Shown here in pieces: positions 48,646 to 60,400 of a stretch of 64,000 nt of DNA. Position numbers and translations under genes: made by a program. The notes under the pieces were generated by a model. It searched no databases. It was not told the DNA's origin and was given only the letters and a program-made list of their open reading frames with translations. Location: NCBI GenBank assembly GCA_032719365.1, contig CM064863.1, positions 64,877,583 to 64,941,582 of the forward strand, in the 5' to 3' direction. The DNA comes from Prinsepia uniflora. Taxonomy: Eukaryota > Streptophyta > Magnoliopsida > Rosales > Rosaceae. The number at the start of each line of letters is the position of its first letter. The first letter of the stretch is position 1.

Positions 48646-50640
48646 CATGTGGGCTCTTGGGGAAACACACAGTACATCTCATGTCATGGCGGTAACTGGT
48701 TGGTCACCGAAATGCTAGATAGAGGCATTATCCAGCTAAGCGTGAGTTCGTTCTCCTCCCCGGTCATATTAGTTAAAAAGAAGGACGGTACCTGGCGTTT
48801 CTGTGTGGATTACAGGGCCTTAAATGCTGCCACCGTCAAGGAAAAGTTCTCTATTCCAGTCATTGACGAGCTCTTGGATGAATTACATAGGATAGCCATT
48901 TTTTCCAAATTGGACTTGCGGTCAGGCTATCACAAGCTACGGATGCACCCTGCAGACGTTCCAAAAACTATATTTCGAACACATGACGGGCACTATGAGT
49001 TCTTGGTTATGCCCTTCGGCTTGACCAATTCTTCATCCACCTTTCAGTCCCTGATGAATTCAATTTTTCGTCCTCATTTACGCAAGTTTGTTTTAGTTTT
49101 CTTTGATGATATCTTGGTTTATAGTTCTTCTTTATTAGAGCATATTACTCACTTATCTCTAGTGTTGAAAACCTTGGCAGCCAATGACTTAAAACTGAAA
49201 CAGAGGAAATGCACTTTCAGCTCATCTACAGTGGAGTACATGGGCCATGTGATCTCCACTGCAGGGGTCGCGGTGGATCCCGCCAAGATTGAGTGCATTC
49301 GCACATGGCCACGCCCTACTACTTTCAAAGGCTTATGTGGGTTCCTGGGCTTGACCAGTGATTACAGAAAGTTTGTTCGCAACTATGGTCTCATCGCTAA
49401 GCCATTGACGAACCTACTGAAATCTAACAATTTCTTATGGTCAGACGCTGCCATTGTTTCTTTCGAACAACTACGGACAACATTAATGTCTACCTCGGTG
49501 CTTGCCCTGTCCGATTTCCCCCAAGAGTTCGTAATTGAATGTGATGCCTTCCGGATTGGCATTGGGGCTGTTGTATCCCATCAAGAGATGTTGGCAGTGG
49601 TCTATGCGGTACAACGTTGGCGGCGATATTTTCTGGGCCACCACTTCACCATCCTCACTGATCATCAGACCATTCAACACTTTCTTCATCAAAGGATTTC
49701 CACTCCGGATCAACAAAAGTGGTTGTTGAAGCTCCTTGGTTACAACTATACGGTTCAGTACTGTGCTGGTAAATACAACACTGTCCCCGATGCTCTCTCC
49801 CGCCAACCAGAGTTGTTAGCCATCTAAGGTACCTCTCAGCCTGTATTTGCGGGTTTACACTCTTTGCAACAGGATTGCCTCAATGATCCTGCGACAGTGG
49901 CCTTGACATAGGCGGTGCAATATAATACCAGCCCAAAATGGGGTTTTCCTGTTGTTAACGCTCGACTGTTGTACAAAGGTCGTTTATATGTTCCTTCTTC
50001 CTCTTCGTGGCGTACCAAGGTCCTCGAAGAATTTCATACATCACCATCTAGCGGACACTCTGGTTTCTTACGCACGTATAAACAACTTGCCCTTAAGTTT
50101 TTATGGCCCGGAGTAAAGAAAGTTGTCAAGCAGTTTGTTGCTGAATGTGATACCTGCCAGCGTGTTCCCTATGAAACCATCAGCTTACCTGGGTTGCTGC
50201 AGCCCCTGCCTATACCAGAGGGTGCTTGGATTGACATTTCCTTGGATTCTCGTAGTGGTCGACCTTTTTACCAAATATGCCTACTTTTCCCCTCTCTACC
50301 ATCTGTATACAGCAAAGCAGGTTGCTGAATTGTTTGTCTGTGATGTGTTTAAACTCCATGGAATGCCTAGGATGTTGGTTAGTGATCAGGATCTTGTGTT
50401 CCTAAGTAATTTTTGGGAGGAATTCTTCAAGATGCACCAATTCAAACTCTGTCGCAGTTCAGTGTATCACCTCAATCTGATGGGCAAACTGAGGTGGTTA
50501 ATTGTACCTTAGAGCAGTATCTACGTTGTTTCTTTGGTTTCCTATTTGCCCAGGGCCGAGTGGTGGTATAACTCCTCTTATCAAGCTGTTATAAAGATGT
50601 CCCCGTTCCAGGCCCTCTATGGTTACTAGCCCCCCCAATA
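48646..50640 (+). pseudogene. Ty3/gypsy pol remnant (RT, RNase H, integrase)
   Basis: The 392-codon frame at 48649-49827 holds reverse transcriptase (VILVKKKDGTWRFCVDYRAL, FSKLDLRSGYH, MPFGLTN, catalytic FFDDILVYS) and RNase H (VIECDAF, then ILTDHQTIQHF and PDALSRQPE). Between IGAVVS and HQEMLAVVYAV roughly 35-40 residues usual in this family are missing in frame. A stop separates the integrase part (from about 49915): an H..H..C-x2-C zinc site (EFHTSPSSGHSG to ECDTCQ) and the D-D parts of the core, with at least two frameshifts (near 50.25 and 50.47 kb). Gag, protease, LTRs, primer site and polypurine tract were not found. A dead fragment next to a LINE tail. Confidence 0.9.
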
Positions 50641-52644
50641 TCAGCATCATTTTATTTTATTTTATTTTATTTTACTAGAGAGGAGATAGGGATTGAATAA
50701 TATGACTTACGTACGTACATATATATGTGGACTCCAGGTGGCAGAGCTATTAGTAAAAAGGGGGTTCACATAAGCTTGGGTTTTGGTTAGGGTGGTGTTA
50801 TGGATTATATCAAGTAGGCTGGGCAATCTGGTGCTTTGTGGTTGTCTCTGTTTTGGTGAGAGATGGCCTTTTATTCACAAGTTTTCAAGTCTGTCAATGG
50901 AGAAAAGGGAGATGGTGGTACACAAATGGTTCAACCACAGCCTTCTCACTCCCATCAGGCTTGCATTCCTTTTCATCAAGTTCCTTTGCCTTTTCATTTT
51001 CTTCACTTGGGGTAATAATATATACGTACTATTCATTTCCTTTTTATATATAATTATAGGCATATTTTTAGTCGAATGCAATTAAAACGGCAACTTTATA
51101 TATATAATTATAGGCACCTTTATATATAATATATATTATTTGTAAATATCAGGGGTAATTTTATCATCTTAAACTATAAAATTATTAATAGAATACTAAA
51201 TACACATGATGCAGCAATTTGAGATGGATATGAACAATTTTTTTATGGAATATAAATAGTTTCAAATTTGTTCATACTCATCCTAATTTGCAACTTCATA
51301 TGCATTTATTAATGCCCTATTCATAGCCTCGCGGCTTGAGATGATAAAATTGTCCTAAATATTGACGAATATTGAATGGAGTTGTTGATGCAGAAATTGT
51401 CCGGTTCTGTGAAATTCCTTCTCGATCTCTACACACAAGAACAAAAATCAAACGAGGTTAAGATTGAATCTCGAAGGGGGGGGGGGGTGGTTCAACTGTA
51501 AACGCTCCGATACTTAAGTCAGCTTTCTGGGAGAATAAACTGACAGAGTGTTTGCAAAAGTTTTTATTACCTTTAGAAGTGAGATAAGGTCTTCTATTTA
51601 TAGTGAAGCTTTGAGAGTCATCGGAGCGTCTGATTGGTTGAAGGATAAAGTATTAAATAAGTAATTGTACCGAGTGTAATCACTTATTTATTAATGACTA
51701 AATAATTCGCTGGAAAATTATTTATTATCGGCATTGATCTAATTAATTAATATATTTAGCTTGTAAATATATTGAATTAATGTAAAGATTGTAATATGTC
51801 GATATCAATTTTACCAAGGGTAATATTGGTATTACGAGAATTGTTAGCCACATGGCACCTCCAAAATTTTCCGGTAATTTATGGTTCCACAAATGCCCTC
51901 AAATCACTTAGAAATTCGAGGAGTCCTAAGAGATGTAATTTCCTTGTGTTTCCAGTCAACTACATCTTAATATTTTATGTGAGAGTAAGATTTTTCTTTC
52001 CCGGATGTAGCTGGAGATTGATTTTGATCTTATCCCAAAAGGAATTCTCTGAGCTTGTAATCCTGCTTTGAGTTAGTTTTGCGAGCCCAATTAACTACTA
52101 GTATTTGCTTAATTTTCTTTATTTAAATGAGAGCATGTGGCTCTAATTTTTATAAAGAAGACAAACCCTAATATTGCTTTATCACAGAACGAGGTTGACG
52201 TCATTAACTGTTGTGGTGAAGGAAGTCCTGCCCTACCCGTCAAGGTGAAGCCTCCTTTTTATTTTTCTATCTCTCGTTTTTAATGTTTTCAGCAGGGGTA
52301 TGCAGGTATGCTGGCCTGGGCGTGGCTTGAAGTTTTGAAGTGCCCTGAGGCTGCAGGTTTGCTGCACGTGGGCGCGGCTCGGCGTGGCACGTGGGGCAGC
52401 GTGCGTGTCCCTCCCTTGAAATTTTGAAGTGGGCTACACCTTCCTCCCGCGAGGTCACCTGGGAGGCGTGGAGGGAGATTGGGCGAGCGAATTAGCTGCA
52501 GGGGATAGCGGGGGCCGCTCGAGAGGGTGGTGTCGGCTTGCGAGAAGAATGCCGTTTTCCACATCATTTTGTTTTTAACGGTTGTTGCTTAGCAGCAATT
52601 TTTCATTTAAACAAAAGCGTGAAACATGCACATGCTTTTGAATG

Positions 52645-52679
<35 letters not shown>

Positions 52680-53122
52680 GAAATATATTATATGTTTTTA
52701 TATTTTAATATATATAATAAAATATATTATATGTTTATATATTTTAATATATAAAAATGAATATATATTATTTTGTTAAGCTTCAATCTTTTACAGATTT
52801 TGAGAGCTGTGGATGTCCGATTGCAATGATTTCAGTGGTGGTGCGCTCTACTCGCCGAGACGATCACTTCAAGATGCATGAAGGCATACTTTTGACGGGA
52901 TCTCGAAGAACTCATTTTTATGGAGGAACTATCGTAAGACCATTTGGTGACATGCCCTGGACTCGTTGGAGCTTCCGACTTCAAGAGATGATGGACTTGA
53001 CATCAAGACGCTTCTCATTTGACATGCTTGTGATGCTTTGTGAATAGAAGTACTTGGCGCGTTGACGGACTTGTCATCTTCAAGTGCGGGTGGAGCCAAC
53101 GTCAAGCCCTTCAATGGGGCAG
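50641..53122. other. Intergenic DNA, no gene recognised
   Basis: Includes a TTTTA pentamer run (about 50647-50675), AT-rich blocks, a poly-G run (51477-51487), a GC-rich block (about 52.30-52.55 kb) and (AT)n at 52647-52677. Short frames up to 100 codons have no recognised motif. The stretch 52.75-53.1 kb may belong to the unclassified repeat carrying the arrays that follow. Confidence 0.5.
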
Positions 53123-53386
53123 GTGCATCAGAGTGCAAGGCGAGGTGCAGTAGAGTGCAAGGAGATGTGCATCAGAGTGCAAGACGAGGTGCAGCAGAGT
53201 GCAAGGTGGGGTGTAGCAGAGTGCAAGGCGAGGTGCAATAGGATGCAAGACGAGGTGCAACAGAGTGCAAGACGAGGTGCAGCAAAGTGCAAGGCGAAGT
53301 GCAACAGAGTGCAAGGTAAGGTGCAGCAGAGTGCAAGGAAAAGTGCAGTAGGGTGCAAGATGAGGTGCAACAGAGTGCAAGGCGAG
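53123..53386 (+). repeat. 22-bp minisatellite, 12 units
   Basis: Twelve consecutive 22-bp units of the form GTGCANCAGAGTGCAAGNCGAG with no length variation and a few substitutions each. All three forward frames are nearly open, giving Gln/Cys/Lys/Arg-rich repeats. Because 22 is not a multiple of 3, each frame cycles through three peptide versions. It looks like a minisatellite rather than a gene. Confidence 0.9.
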
Positions 53387-54196
53387 GCATGTTGCAAGTG
53401 CGAGGTGATGAGTCCCATCACTTGGAGTGCGACGTCTCACAACCCAGTATGAGGCTTGTTCCACCTGCAAGGCAATGTGTGTTACATCTACAAGGCGAGA
53501 TGTGTTTCATCTTCAAAGCAAGACTTCCCATGACGCGAGGCGAAGTGCATGTGGTGCCATGAAATAACTGAAGCTTTCCAAGGAGTTGCTTTGGATGACT
53601 GATGACTTTCCAGAGACTTGATTCGAATGTACCAAGCTCAAATTTTACTTCCTTGAAAAGAGCTTGGAGATGCCATCATCTAGACGTTGAAGCCAAGTGG
53701 CATGAAGACACATGGCACCAAACCATCGTTTCGTCTTGGAGTTGAAAGTCCAGCTACTTTGCAGCTGTCGCAGAGTCAAGCAGTTATGAAGTTTCTTTTG
53801 TGAAGCCAACTATGCCAAGTAAGCGATGCTGAGGAGATTACCCTCATTGCTTGAAGAAGGCCATGGACGAAGTGTCACTAGAAGTCCGCGATGGGATGAT
53901 CGAAGGCTTCCAAGGCTTGCTTATAGGTTGACGAAGAGACTCTGAAGTCGTGTCGTTCCTGATAATGAGCTTCATGATTATTCTTGGCTCGTAGCTTGAT
54001 CTTAGCATTGAATACATGTTTGAGAATTCAATTTGTTAATTGTCAACTTCTTTAATTTCATTAATAAAAACCTTCCATTCTTTTTTGAGTGTTTTGTGAT
54101 TTTCGGCAGATTTAACCTTCATGCGGTAATTTTGGTATTTTGACTTCGTTTTATCTCCGAATTGAGTTCCATTGGTGGGGTTAAAAATCTGAGTTC
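53387..54196. other. No gene seen between tandem arrays
   Basis: GAAG/CTTG-rich sequence with many short imperfect phrases (TTGAAGC, CAAGTGGCATG). No ORF or RNA feature recognised. Probably part of the same unclassified repeat. Confidence 0.4.
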
Positions 54197-54700
54197 CATA
54201 CCTTTCTACTGCCATCAAGCTTGTTCCAAGACGAACCTAATGGAGCCTTGTAGGATTGGTTGAATCATGTGCTCGTGCGCTGGTTCATGCAGTTGACCTT
54301 TGTGTGTAAAAATGTTCGTGGGGAACTTGTCATAACTTGGAATTGAGTGAGATCAATGGCGTTAGAAAGCTGACTTCCATAGATTTCTAATTCCGTCAAC
54401 CTCATGTCAGAGTGATCAAAATTTAGTGGTCTATGATTGAATGAATCTCATACTCGTGCGCTGGTACGTGCAGTTGACTTTCGTGTACAAAAACATTCAC
54501 TGGGAACTCGTCACAACTTGGAATTGAGTGATGTCAACGACGTTGGATAGCTGACTTCCGTATCGTTTTATGATCATCAAGCTCATTTCAGGGTGATCAA
54601 AATTGAGTGATCTAAGATCGAATGAATCTCGATCCCGTGCACTGAAATGCATAATTGGACTTCACATGTTAAAACATTTTCCCACTGTTTGTCATGGCCT
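54197..54700 (+). repeat. 181-bp tandem repeat, about 2.8 units
   Basis: CGTGCGCTGG-type unit starts at 54274 and 54455, and CGTGCACTGA at 54636, exactly 181 bp apart. The units share AACTTGGAATTGAGTGA, GCTGACTTCCNTA and GGTGATCAAAATT. A partial unit precedes the first. Substitutions are common, indels rare. Confidence 0.85.
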
Positions 54701-54786
54701 GGTGGTTGCCCCTCTTGGTGGGGCTGTAAGCGTTTTTTTAGTATTTTTTCGACTCTAACAAGTCAAGTTCTTGGATGGTTTCATGT

Positions 54787-55565
54787 GCCTCGCTGGGACG
54801 AGCCTTGAGGGCTTCGCGTGGCGAAGTCGTGGCGTGGTCCGCATAGTGAAGACCTGTAGTGCTTTGCGTGGCAAAGACTTTGAGTTCTTCGCACGGTGAA
54901 GGCTTGGAGTGCTTCGTATGGTGAAGACTTGGAGTGCTTTGCATGGCGAAGGCTTGGAGTGCTTTGCTTGGCGAAGGCTTGGAGTGCTTCGCGGGGCGAA
55001 GACTTAGAGTGCTTCGCGGGGCGAAGACTTAGAGTGCTTCGCGGGGCGAAGACTTAGAGTGCTTCGCAAGACGAAGACTTATAGTGCTTCGCGTGGTGAA
55101 GGCTTAGAGTGCTTTGCGTGGCGAAGGCTTGGATTGCTTCACATGGCGAAGACTTGGGTGCTTTGCGTGGTAAAGACTTGGAGTACTTCGCGTGGCGAAG
55201 ACTAGGTTGCTTTGCGTGGCAAAGGCTTAAAGTGCTTCACGTGGCAAAGGATTTTTGTGCTTTACATGGCAAAGACTCGAATACTCTGTGTGGCAAAGGC
55301 TTGGAGTGCTTCGCGTGGCTAAGACTCGGGTTCTTTGCCTCGTGGCGAAGGATTCAGGTGCTTTGTGTGGCAAAGGCTTAGAGTGCTTCGTGTGACGAAG
55401 GATTTGAGTGCTTTGCGTGGCGAAGACTCGAATACTTTGTGTGGAAAAGGCTTGGAGTACTTCGCGTGGCAAAGACTAGGGTTCTTTGCGTGGCAAAGGC
55501 TTAAAGTGCTTCGCGTGGCAAAAGATTTGGGTGCTTTGTGTGGCAAAGGCTTGGAGTGCTTCGCG
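54787..55565 (+). repeat. 25-bp minisatellite, about 31 units, left part
   Basis: Repeats of GTGCTTCGCGTGGCGAAGNCTTGGA (some units variable in length) run up to the left end of the LARD. The last bases TCGCG (55561-55565) form the LARD target duplication, and the array resumes at 63833. Frames through it stay open for up to 90 codons and encode Leu/Cys/Phe/Ala-rich repeats, a consequence of the repeat. Confidence 0.9.
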
Positions 55566-56724
55566 TGTAACGACCCGTCCCAAATTCCATGATTAGATTA
55601 GTGACTAATCACGATTAGTGAGGTTAATCGGTGATTAGTTAGGTTAAATCGGACGAACGATGCGGAATGACCGTTTTGCCCCTGATGGTGGCAAAACGTT
55701 GACTTTTCGATCGGGCGGTCAAAGGGACTTTGACCGATGACCGTGACGTAGTTCGTGACGTCACGAGTTCATAGACAGGTGGCACGTTCAATTCCGACGT
55801 TCGTAGAAGAAGTTATGACGTTCGGAAGCCCAAGGGCATTTTGGTAATTTGGGTGAATATGAGGTCAAAAGTTGACTTTTTGATCGGGAGGTCCGATGGC
55901 CGAGGGCCGAAGACCGTTACGTAGATAAGGACGATACGAATCCGTAGACAGGCGGCACGTCGAATTCGGACGTTCGACGGCGAAGTTACGGTTCTCGGAA
56001 GTTCTCGGTTACTATTCACGACGACACGTTTTACGAGACAAAAGTGCAGTTTTGTCTCTAGTGGGCCCATATATTTGTTGGAGGCCCAATGGATGAGTGA
56101 CAAGTGTCACCCATCCAATGGACACCAATTTCATTCATGCATCTTCCATTTCCTCTTCATCGATCATTTTCTTCGTTTTTCCTAAACCAAAACCGATCCA
56201 CCATTCTCACCCAAATCCAAACCCATGACCCTAGGACCAAGACTGAGAGGCAGAGAGGGGGAAGAAGACCGGATGGAGGTGGCTGGACGGCAGGAACCGC
56301 CGTGGGCGGTGGCTGGAGCCCAGAACCCGAGCGGGTACCCGGTAAGCCCGATAAACCCATTTTTCTTCTATTTTTCGATTTAGACATTATGGTTGCTATT
56401 AGTTGATTAGGATGAGTTTATTGAGGTTGTAGGAAGGTGTAGAGGGTGTTTTGGACGACGGTGAAGGGCTGAGCAGCCCTGGGTGCAATCGGGAAAATTG
56501 AACCGTGAGGTTCAAAATTGAACCGTGGATTCTCGTGGGTTTTAGGGGTTCTAATTAATTGGGTTAGGCTCTTAGGACGATTATAGGAAGGTTAGGATTG
56601 ATTAGGATTGAAAACGGTGAAAAACTGGGCCGGAATGAGCCTGGGCCGGTTACGCCGGTCCAAGTTGCAGGAAAAACCGGACCGGACCGGTTCGGACCGG
56701 TCTGACCGATGTAGGGGATGACTG

Positions 56725-56916
56725 ATGACGTCATCCTGATGACGTCATCATGTCAGGGATGACGTCATCATGTCAGATCTGACAATGTCAGACTGAAATG
56801 TCAGACAGTGGGCCAATGGGAGCGTGACACGTGTCACTGTCAGGGGCTGTCAGTGATGACGTCATGCTGACGTCAGCGATGACGTCATGCTGACGTCAGC
56901 GATGACGTCAGCAGGT
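56725..56916 (+). promoter_or_regulatory. Array of TGACGTCA palindromes in the 5' LTR
   Basis: Eight TGACGTCA octamers (ATGACGTCAT and CTGACGTCAG contexts) within ~190 bp, plus a CACGTG core in GTGACACGTGTCAC near 56,825. TGACGTCA is the classic plant bZIP (TGA/as-1, C-box type) palindrome. The 3' LTR has five in the equivalent array. A further TGACGTCA lies near each LTR start (about 55,756). The array is likely the U3 enhancer, but this is inference. Confidence 0.7.
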
Positions 56917-57010
56917 ACTGTAGCAGGCGCGTGAAGCCCACGCGCAGCCACTTCAGGCGGCGCGTGAGGGCGCGTGGCTTTGGATACCGTGACAGGATTG
57001 GTTGCGTGAC

Positions 57011-57020
57011 TTATATATAT
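57011..57020 (+). promoter_or_regulatory. Candidate TATA box of LARD2 5' LTR
   Basis: TTATATATAT, about 100 bp downstream of the TGACGTCA array and ~450 bp before the LTR end. The same sequence is at 63371-63380 in the 3' LTR. Confidence 0.45.
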
Positions 57021-57398
57021 GTATGTGATGGATATATGATATATGATATGTGGTGTGTATAGGTGTGCACAGGATTTGGGCAGTGGCCCGTATGGTCGTT
57101 TTCATTGTGGTCCTTTCGACCTTGGTTTATATCTGCTTTGGGCTTAGTCCCACATATGGTTTGTTTTGGATAAATGGTTTTCGAATGCATGCATGCTTTT
57201 TAGTGGAGGGTACAAATGTCTTCCTTATTAAATGTTTTTATAACTCTTTGTTTTGTCCACTCACAGTTTTTAATGTTTTGACTGCCCTTCAGGTTGACAT
57301 CGGATGTGGACTGTAGCAGAGACCGAGATATCACATGCCTCCTCCGGATCCTGGCGTACTCTGATAGCCCGGGAGGGCAAAGGACGAAAATATCCCTT

Positions 57399-57419
57399 GT
57401 CTGACACTTCGTGTCAGAC
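57399..57419 (+). other. Perfect hairpin near the LTR 3' end
   Basis: Nine-base arms GTCTGACAC and GTGTCAGAC around TTC. The same hairpin is at 63759-63779, and minus-strand equivalents lie at 19741-19761, 26230-26250 and 16697-16717 (the last with one imperfect pair). Always ~55-75 bp from the LTR terminus, followed by GGGAGCA. Confidence 0.8.
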
Positions 57420-57475
57420 GGGAGCAGGGTCATCCCGCACTAATCCCGGGGGGATTGGGATGGGTCCTGTCAACG

Positions 57476-57487
57476 TGGTATCAGAGC
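57476..57487 (+). other. Primer binding site (tRNA-Met) of LARD2
   Basis: TGGTATCAGAGC, three bases (ACG) after the 5' LTR. Confidence 0.93.
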
Positions 57488-60400
57488 GGGGTTGTCTCTA
57501 TTCGAGCAACCGCGGAGCTCTTGGAGTATGTATGCTGGTCGAGGATGTGATATCTCATTGGGTTGCAGTTCGTGGTCAACCTGATTGTCGGGGTGCCGGT
57601 ACGATAGTTAGTAGGATTGGCAAGCCTTGGTTCGGCACTCGATGCCGGGGTTGCCATGGTTCTGTCAGGGTTGGCAGTGTGGAACCCTACGGAAGGCTTA
57701 ACGTAGTATTACGTTAGAGTTTTGGATCGTGAGACGGTTAGTTGGGATCGTCTTCACGATGTCGTAGGATCGATTCCGACGACTGGTTAGGAGTGTGACC
57801 ATTAGATAGTCAGATTATGTTGAGTTAAATGGATTTACTGCGGTCGGCAGTTAGTTGTCGGTTTCGGGGAATCCTAGTTGGATTGTCGGTAGGATTGGAT
57901 TGACGTTTTTACGATGTCAAGACCGCGGGGTCGGTCAGGTTGTTGATGTTACTGCTTTTCGCAGTTGGGTTCCGAGGAACTCTAGGTGTGATCGTGGAAC
58001 CCTATCGTATGTGTATGGTTCGGAAATGGGAGTTGACTGGTGGTTTGACTTGGACGACTATTCGGATTTGGATTCGTTAGTCGGTCTAGTCATGTTAGCT
58101 TGTATTAGGACTGCACTTTGCAGTCAGGGTTGTACGTATCGGTTAGACCGAGTTGGTTGTCGTGCCACTTCAGTTGTGGGTTGGTGCAACTAAGGTCGCG
58201 GGTGACCTGGTAGACGACATTGGGATAGTCGAGTTGCGACTGGTTAGAGTTTGGTTGGACAGGTTACCAGGGTTGGTACTTGTCGATGAAATCCCTGAGT
58301 GGGATACAGAGTAGTTGGTACGGGCGATTGATTCCGTTGGATACGGAGTCTGGATATAGCGATGTCTGGTAGTTAGGTCTGCACGAGTGTGGGGCAAGCG
58401 CTACTACCGAGAGTGGTTATAGTTACGATTGTTGGGGATCGGGGACGTTCGGGGAACGTTTTCCTTTTCTCGCATGAGTTGTCAGGGTGACTGTACCCAG
58501 AGTTGTCAGGTACGAGGGAGACAGAGTTTCTCCTATACGAGCAGAGGTACGCGATCGTCGCTTGGTATGAGCGGAGATCCAGGGTGTCAGTTTTGCACAC
58601 GGTGTGCTAGCGTCAGTACTGATGCTAGTGAGGATGCTTGTGTGCTGATGCTGACAGGTGGTAGTGATGGTGCTGGTACTCGTGCTAGTGCTAGTGCTGG
58701 TGTCGGTGCGGGTGATTGTGATGACGGTGAGTCACGAGTCGGGATGTGGCTCTGACGAGATGGGCATATGTTCGGTATCTGTGGTTCCAGAGTGGATCTC
58801 AGATAAGGTTAAACTGGTTAGGGGACACGCGGTTGATGTCCGGGTATGTTGTTTCCAATCTTGTTGGAACTTCGGAATCGCGAGAGGTTGCGAATGAGGT
58901 GACGAGTGGAATGCGGGTTTTCCGCATTGGTAACGGGTATGTCGAAGTCGTTTTGGGTGACTTCTCGGATTCTACCATGAATGATGATGGTAGATGACGT
59001 TGATGATATAGATGTTGTTGGTTGCCACTAGTACACTGATCGTGTATTGGTTGGTGGACCCGGGATCTGTTCTGAATCATCTGGAGGAGATGAGTATATC
59101 GAAGTTAGGTGACTGAGATTCCTCATTCTCTACTTGGTGGCAGACGATGTCAGGTTACCTGACGTGGTGAGTGCATCGAGTGTTGTTTGCATTCACGTAG
59201 GATGGATTATTCGATCATTCTTGTTTTGCCTTGGTGGAATGACAAGGATCGATACGAGGTAATCAGTGAGAACCCACAGTCTCGGCGTGTCTCGTCGTAG
59301 ACTAATCTATTTAAGATGTGGGAAATGGTCTAGGACTTTGGTTGGCGAGACGATTCTCGATCGTGACGTCTATGGTCGGTTGACGTAGTGTTGGATCTGG
59401 ATCGTGATTTGGGTATCCAGATAGGTGGAGAGTTTATTACTCTTATTTGGATGTTGAGTGAAGCATGATGGGACTGAACTTCTTTTCGAGGTAAATCCCA
59501 TATGGCCTACTACTCGCCTGAGTAGTTGTCCGATGAGTAGTTTTCCGACGTGGTCGGATATGGTTAGCCTTAGGGATGTGCGGATATTGTGATTGGCTTC
59601 CCTATGAAGTCAATCGATGGTGTTGGAGTAATCGGTTGAGTAGACAACCGATAGGTTCATGATTGATACGTCTCGGTAGACGAGGACGATATTTCGAGTT
59701 TTGGAATCAGATTTCTGGATGACGATTCAGGATTTGATTTTAGAACTTGAAAGAGGATTTCTAGATTTGGGTTTTGGAATCGGATTCTGGGTGACGATTC
59801 AGGATTTGAGTCTAGAGCTTGACTGTAGATTTTCCTTTATGGATTTGGGTTCGGAATGGTTATTCCAAATGCTAGCTTACGGAATAATGATTTTGGATTC
59901 GAATTTGGACATGATTATGGATATGATTTCTAGATTTGGATTTGGGATTTCTTACGAAATTGCGGATTCGGATTCGGATTTGGAAATAAATAATGGGTCG
60001 GAGTTTCGATTTGTCTAATACTGGATTGGACAAATAGACTCCATAATTGAAACGTGATTGACTACAACCTAGGTGGTTGTAGGCTGATTGATGGGTAGAT
60101 GTACGTGCCTTGTTCGTTGTTCAAGGTACGACACCGGGCAGACTTGGGATGTCTGATGACGGTATATAGGTTATACCAGTGGTACGTTGGAGAACGTGTT
60201 GGTAGTCGGCATGGTTCCGATACCATTGGATTAGTCGGGGTCGTGGACTGGACGTTGGATACTATGCATTGGGTCATGGTATATCTGATGGGTCTAGTTA
60301 CACACAGATTGAGTGAAATGCTTTGTGGGTAAGTGTTTACTCCTGGTTGGGTCCGTTGGTGGTTAGTGTAACCACGAGGGAGTATAGTGTTAGTTTTCGA

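Larger units (their letters stand above)
55566..57472 (+). repeat. LARD2 5' LTR, internally deleted
   Basis: Lacks the 1129 bp found at 62210-63338 of the 3' LTR. The join is the single GCGCGTGGC at 56970-56978, while the 3' LTR has this 9-mer at both edges (62201-62209 and 63330-63338). It has 37 bp more than the 3' LTR in the TGACGTCA array (14 + 23 bp). Signals kept: TATA box 57011-57020, hairpin 57399-57419. Confidence 0.92.

Noticed and set aside
49483..49806. 107-codon minus-strand ORF
   Set aside because: Antisense shadow of the gypsy RT/RNase H frame.
53123..53386. CRISPR-like repeat array
   Set aside because: Units are directly adjacent with no unique spacers and the DNA is plant; a minisatellite explains it.
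56104..56406. 100-residue ORF repeated identically at 61372-61674
   Set aside because: Identity is explained by the two LTRs being copies of one sequence. It is not shared with the other LTRs as a protein and has no recognised domain.
57304..57717. 137-codon ORF across the LTR/interior junction of LARD2 as a gag start
   Set aside because: It spans the LTR end, primer site and interior with no gag motif (no CCHC knuckle); the match with LARD1 is at DNA level only.
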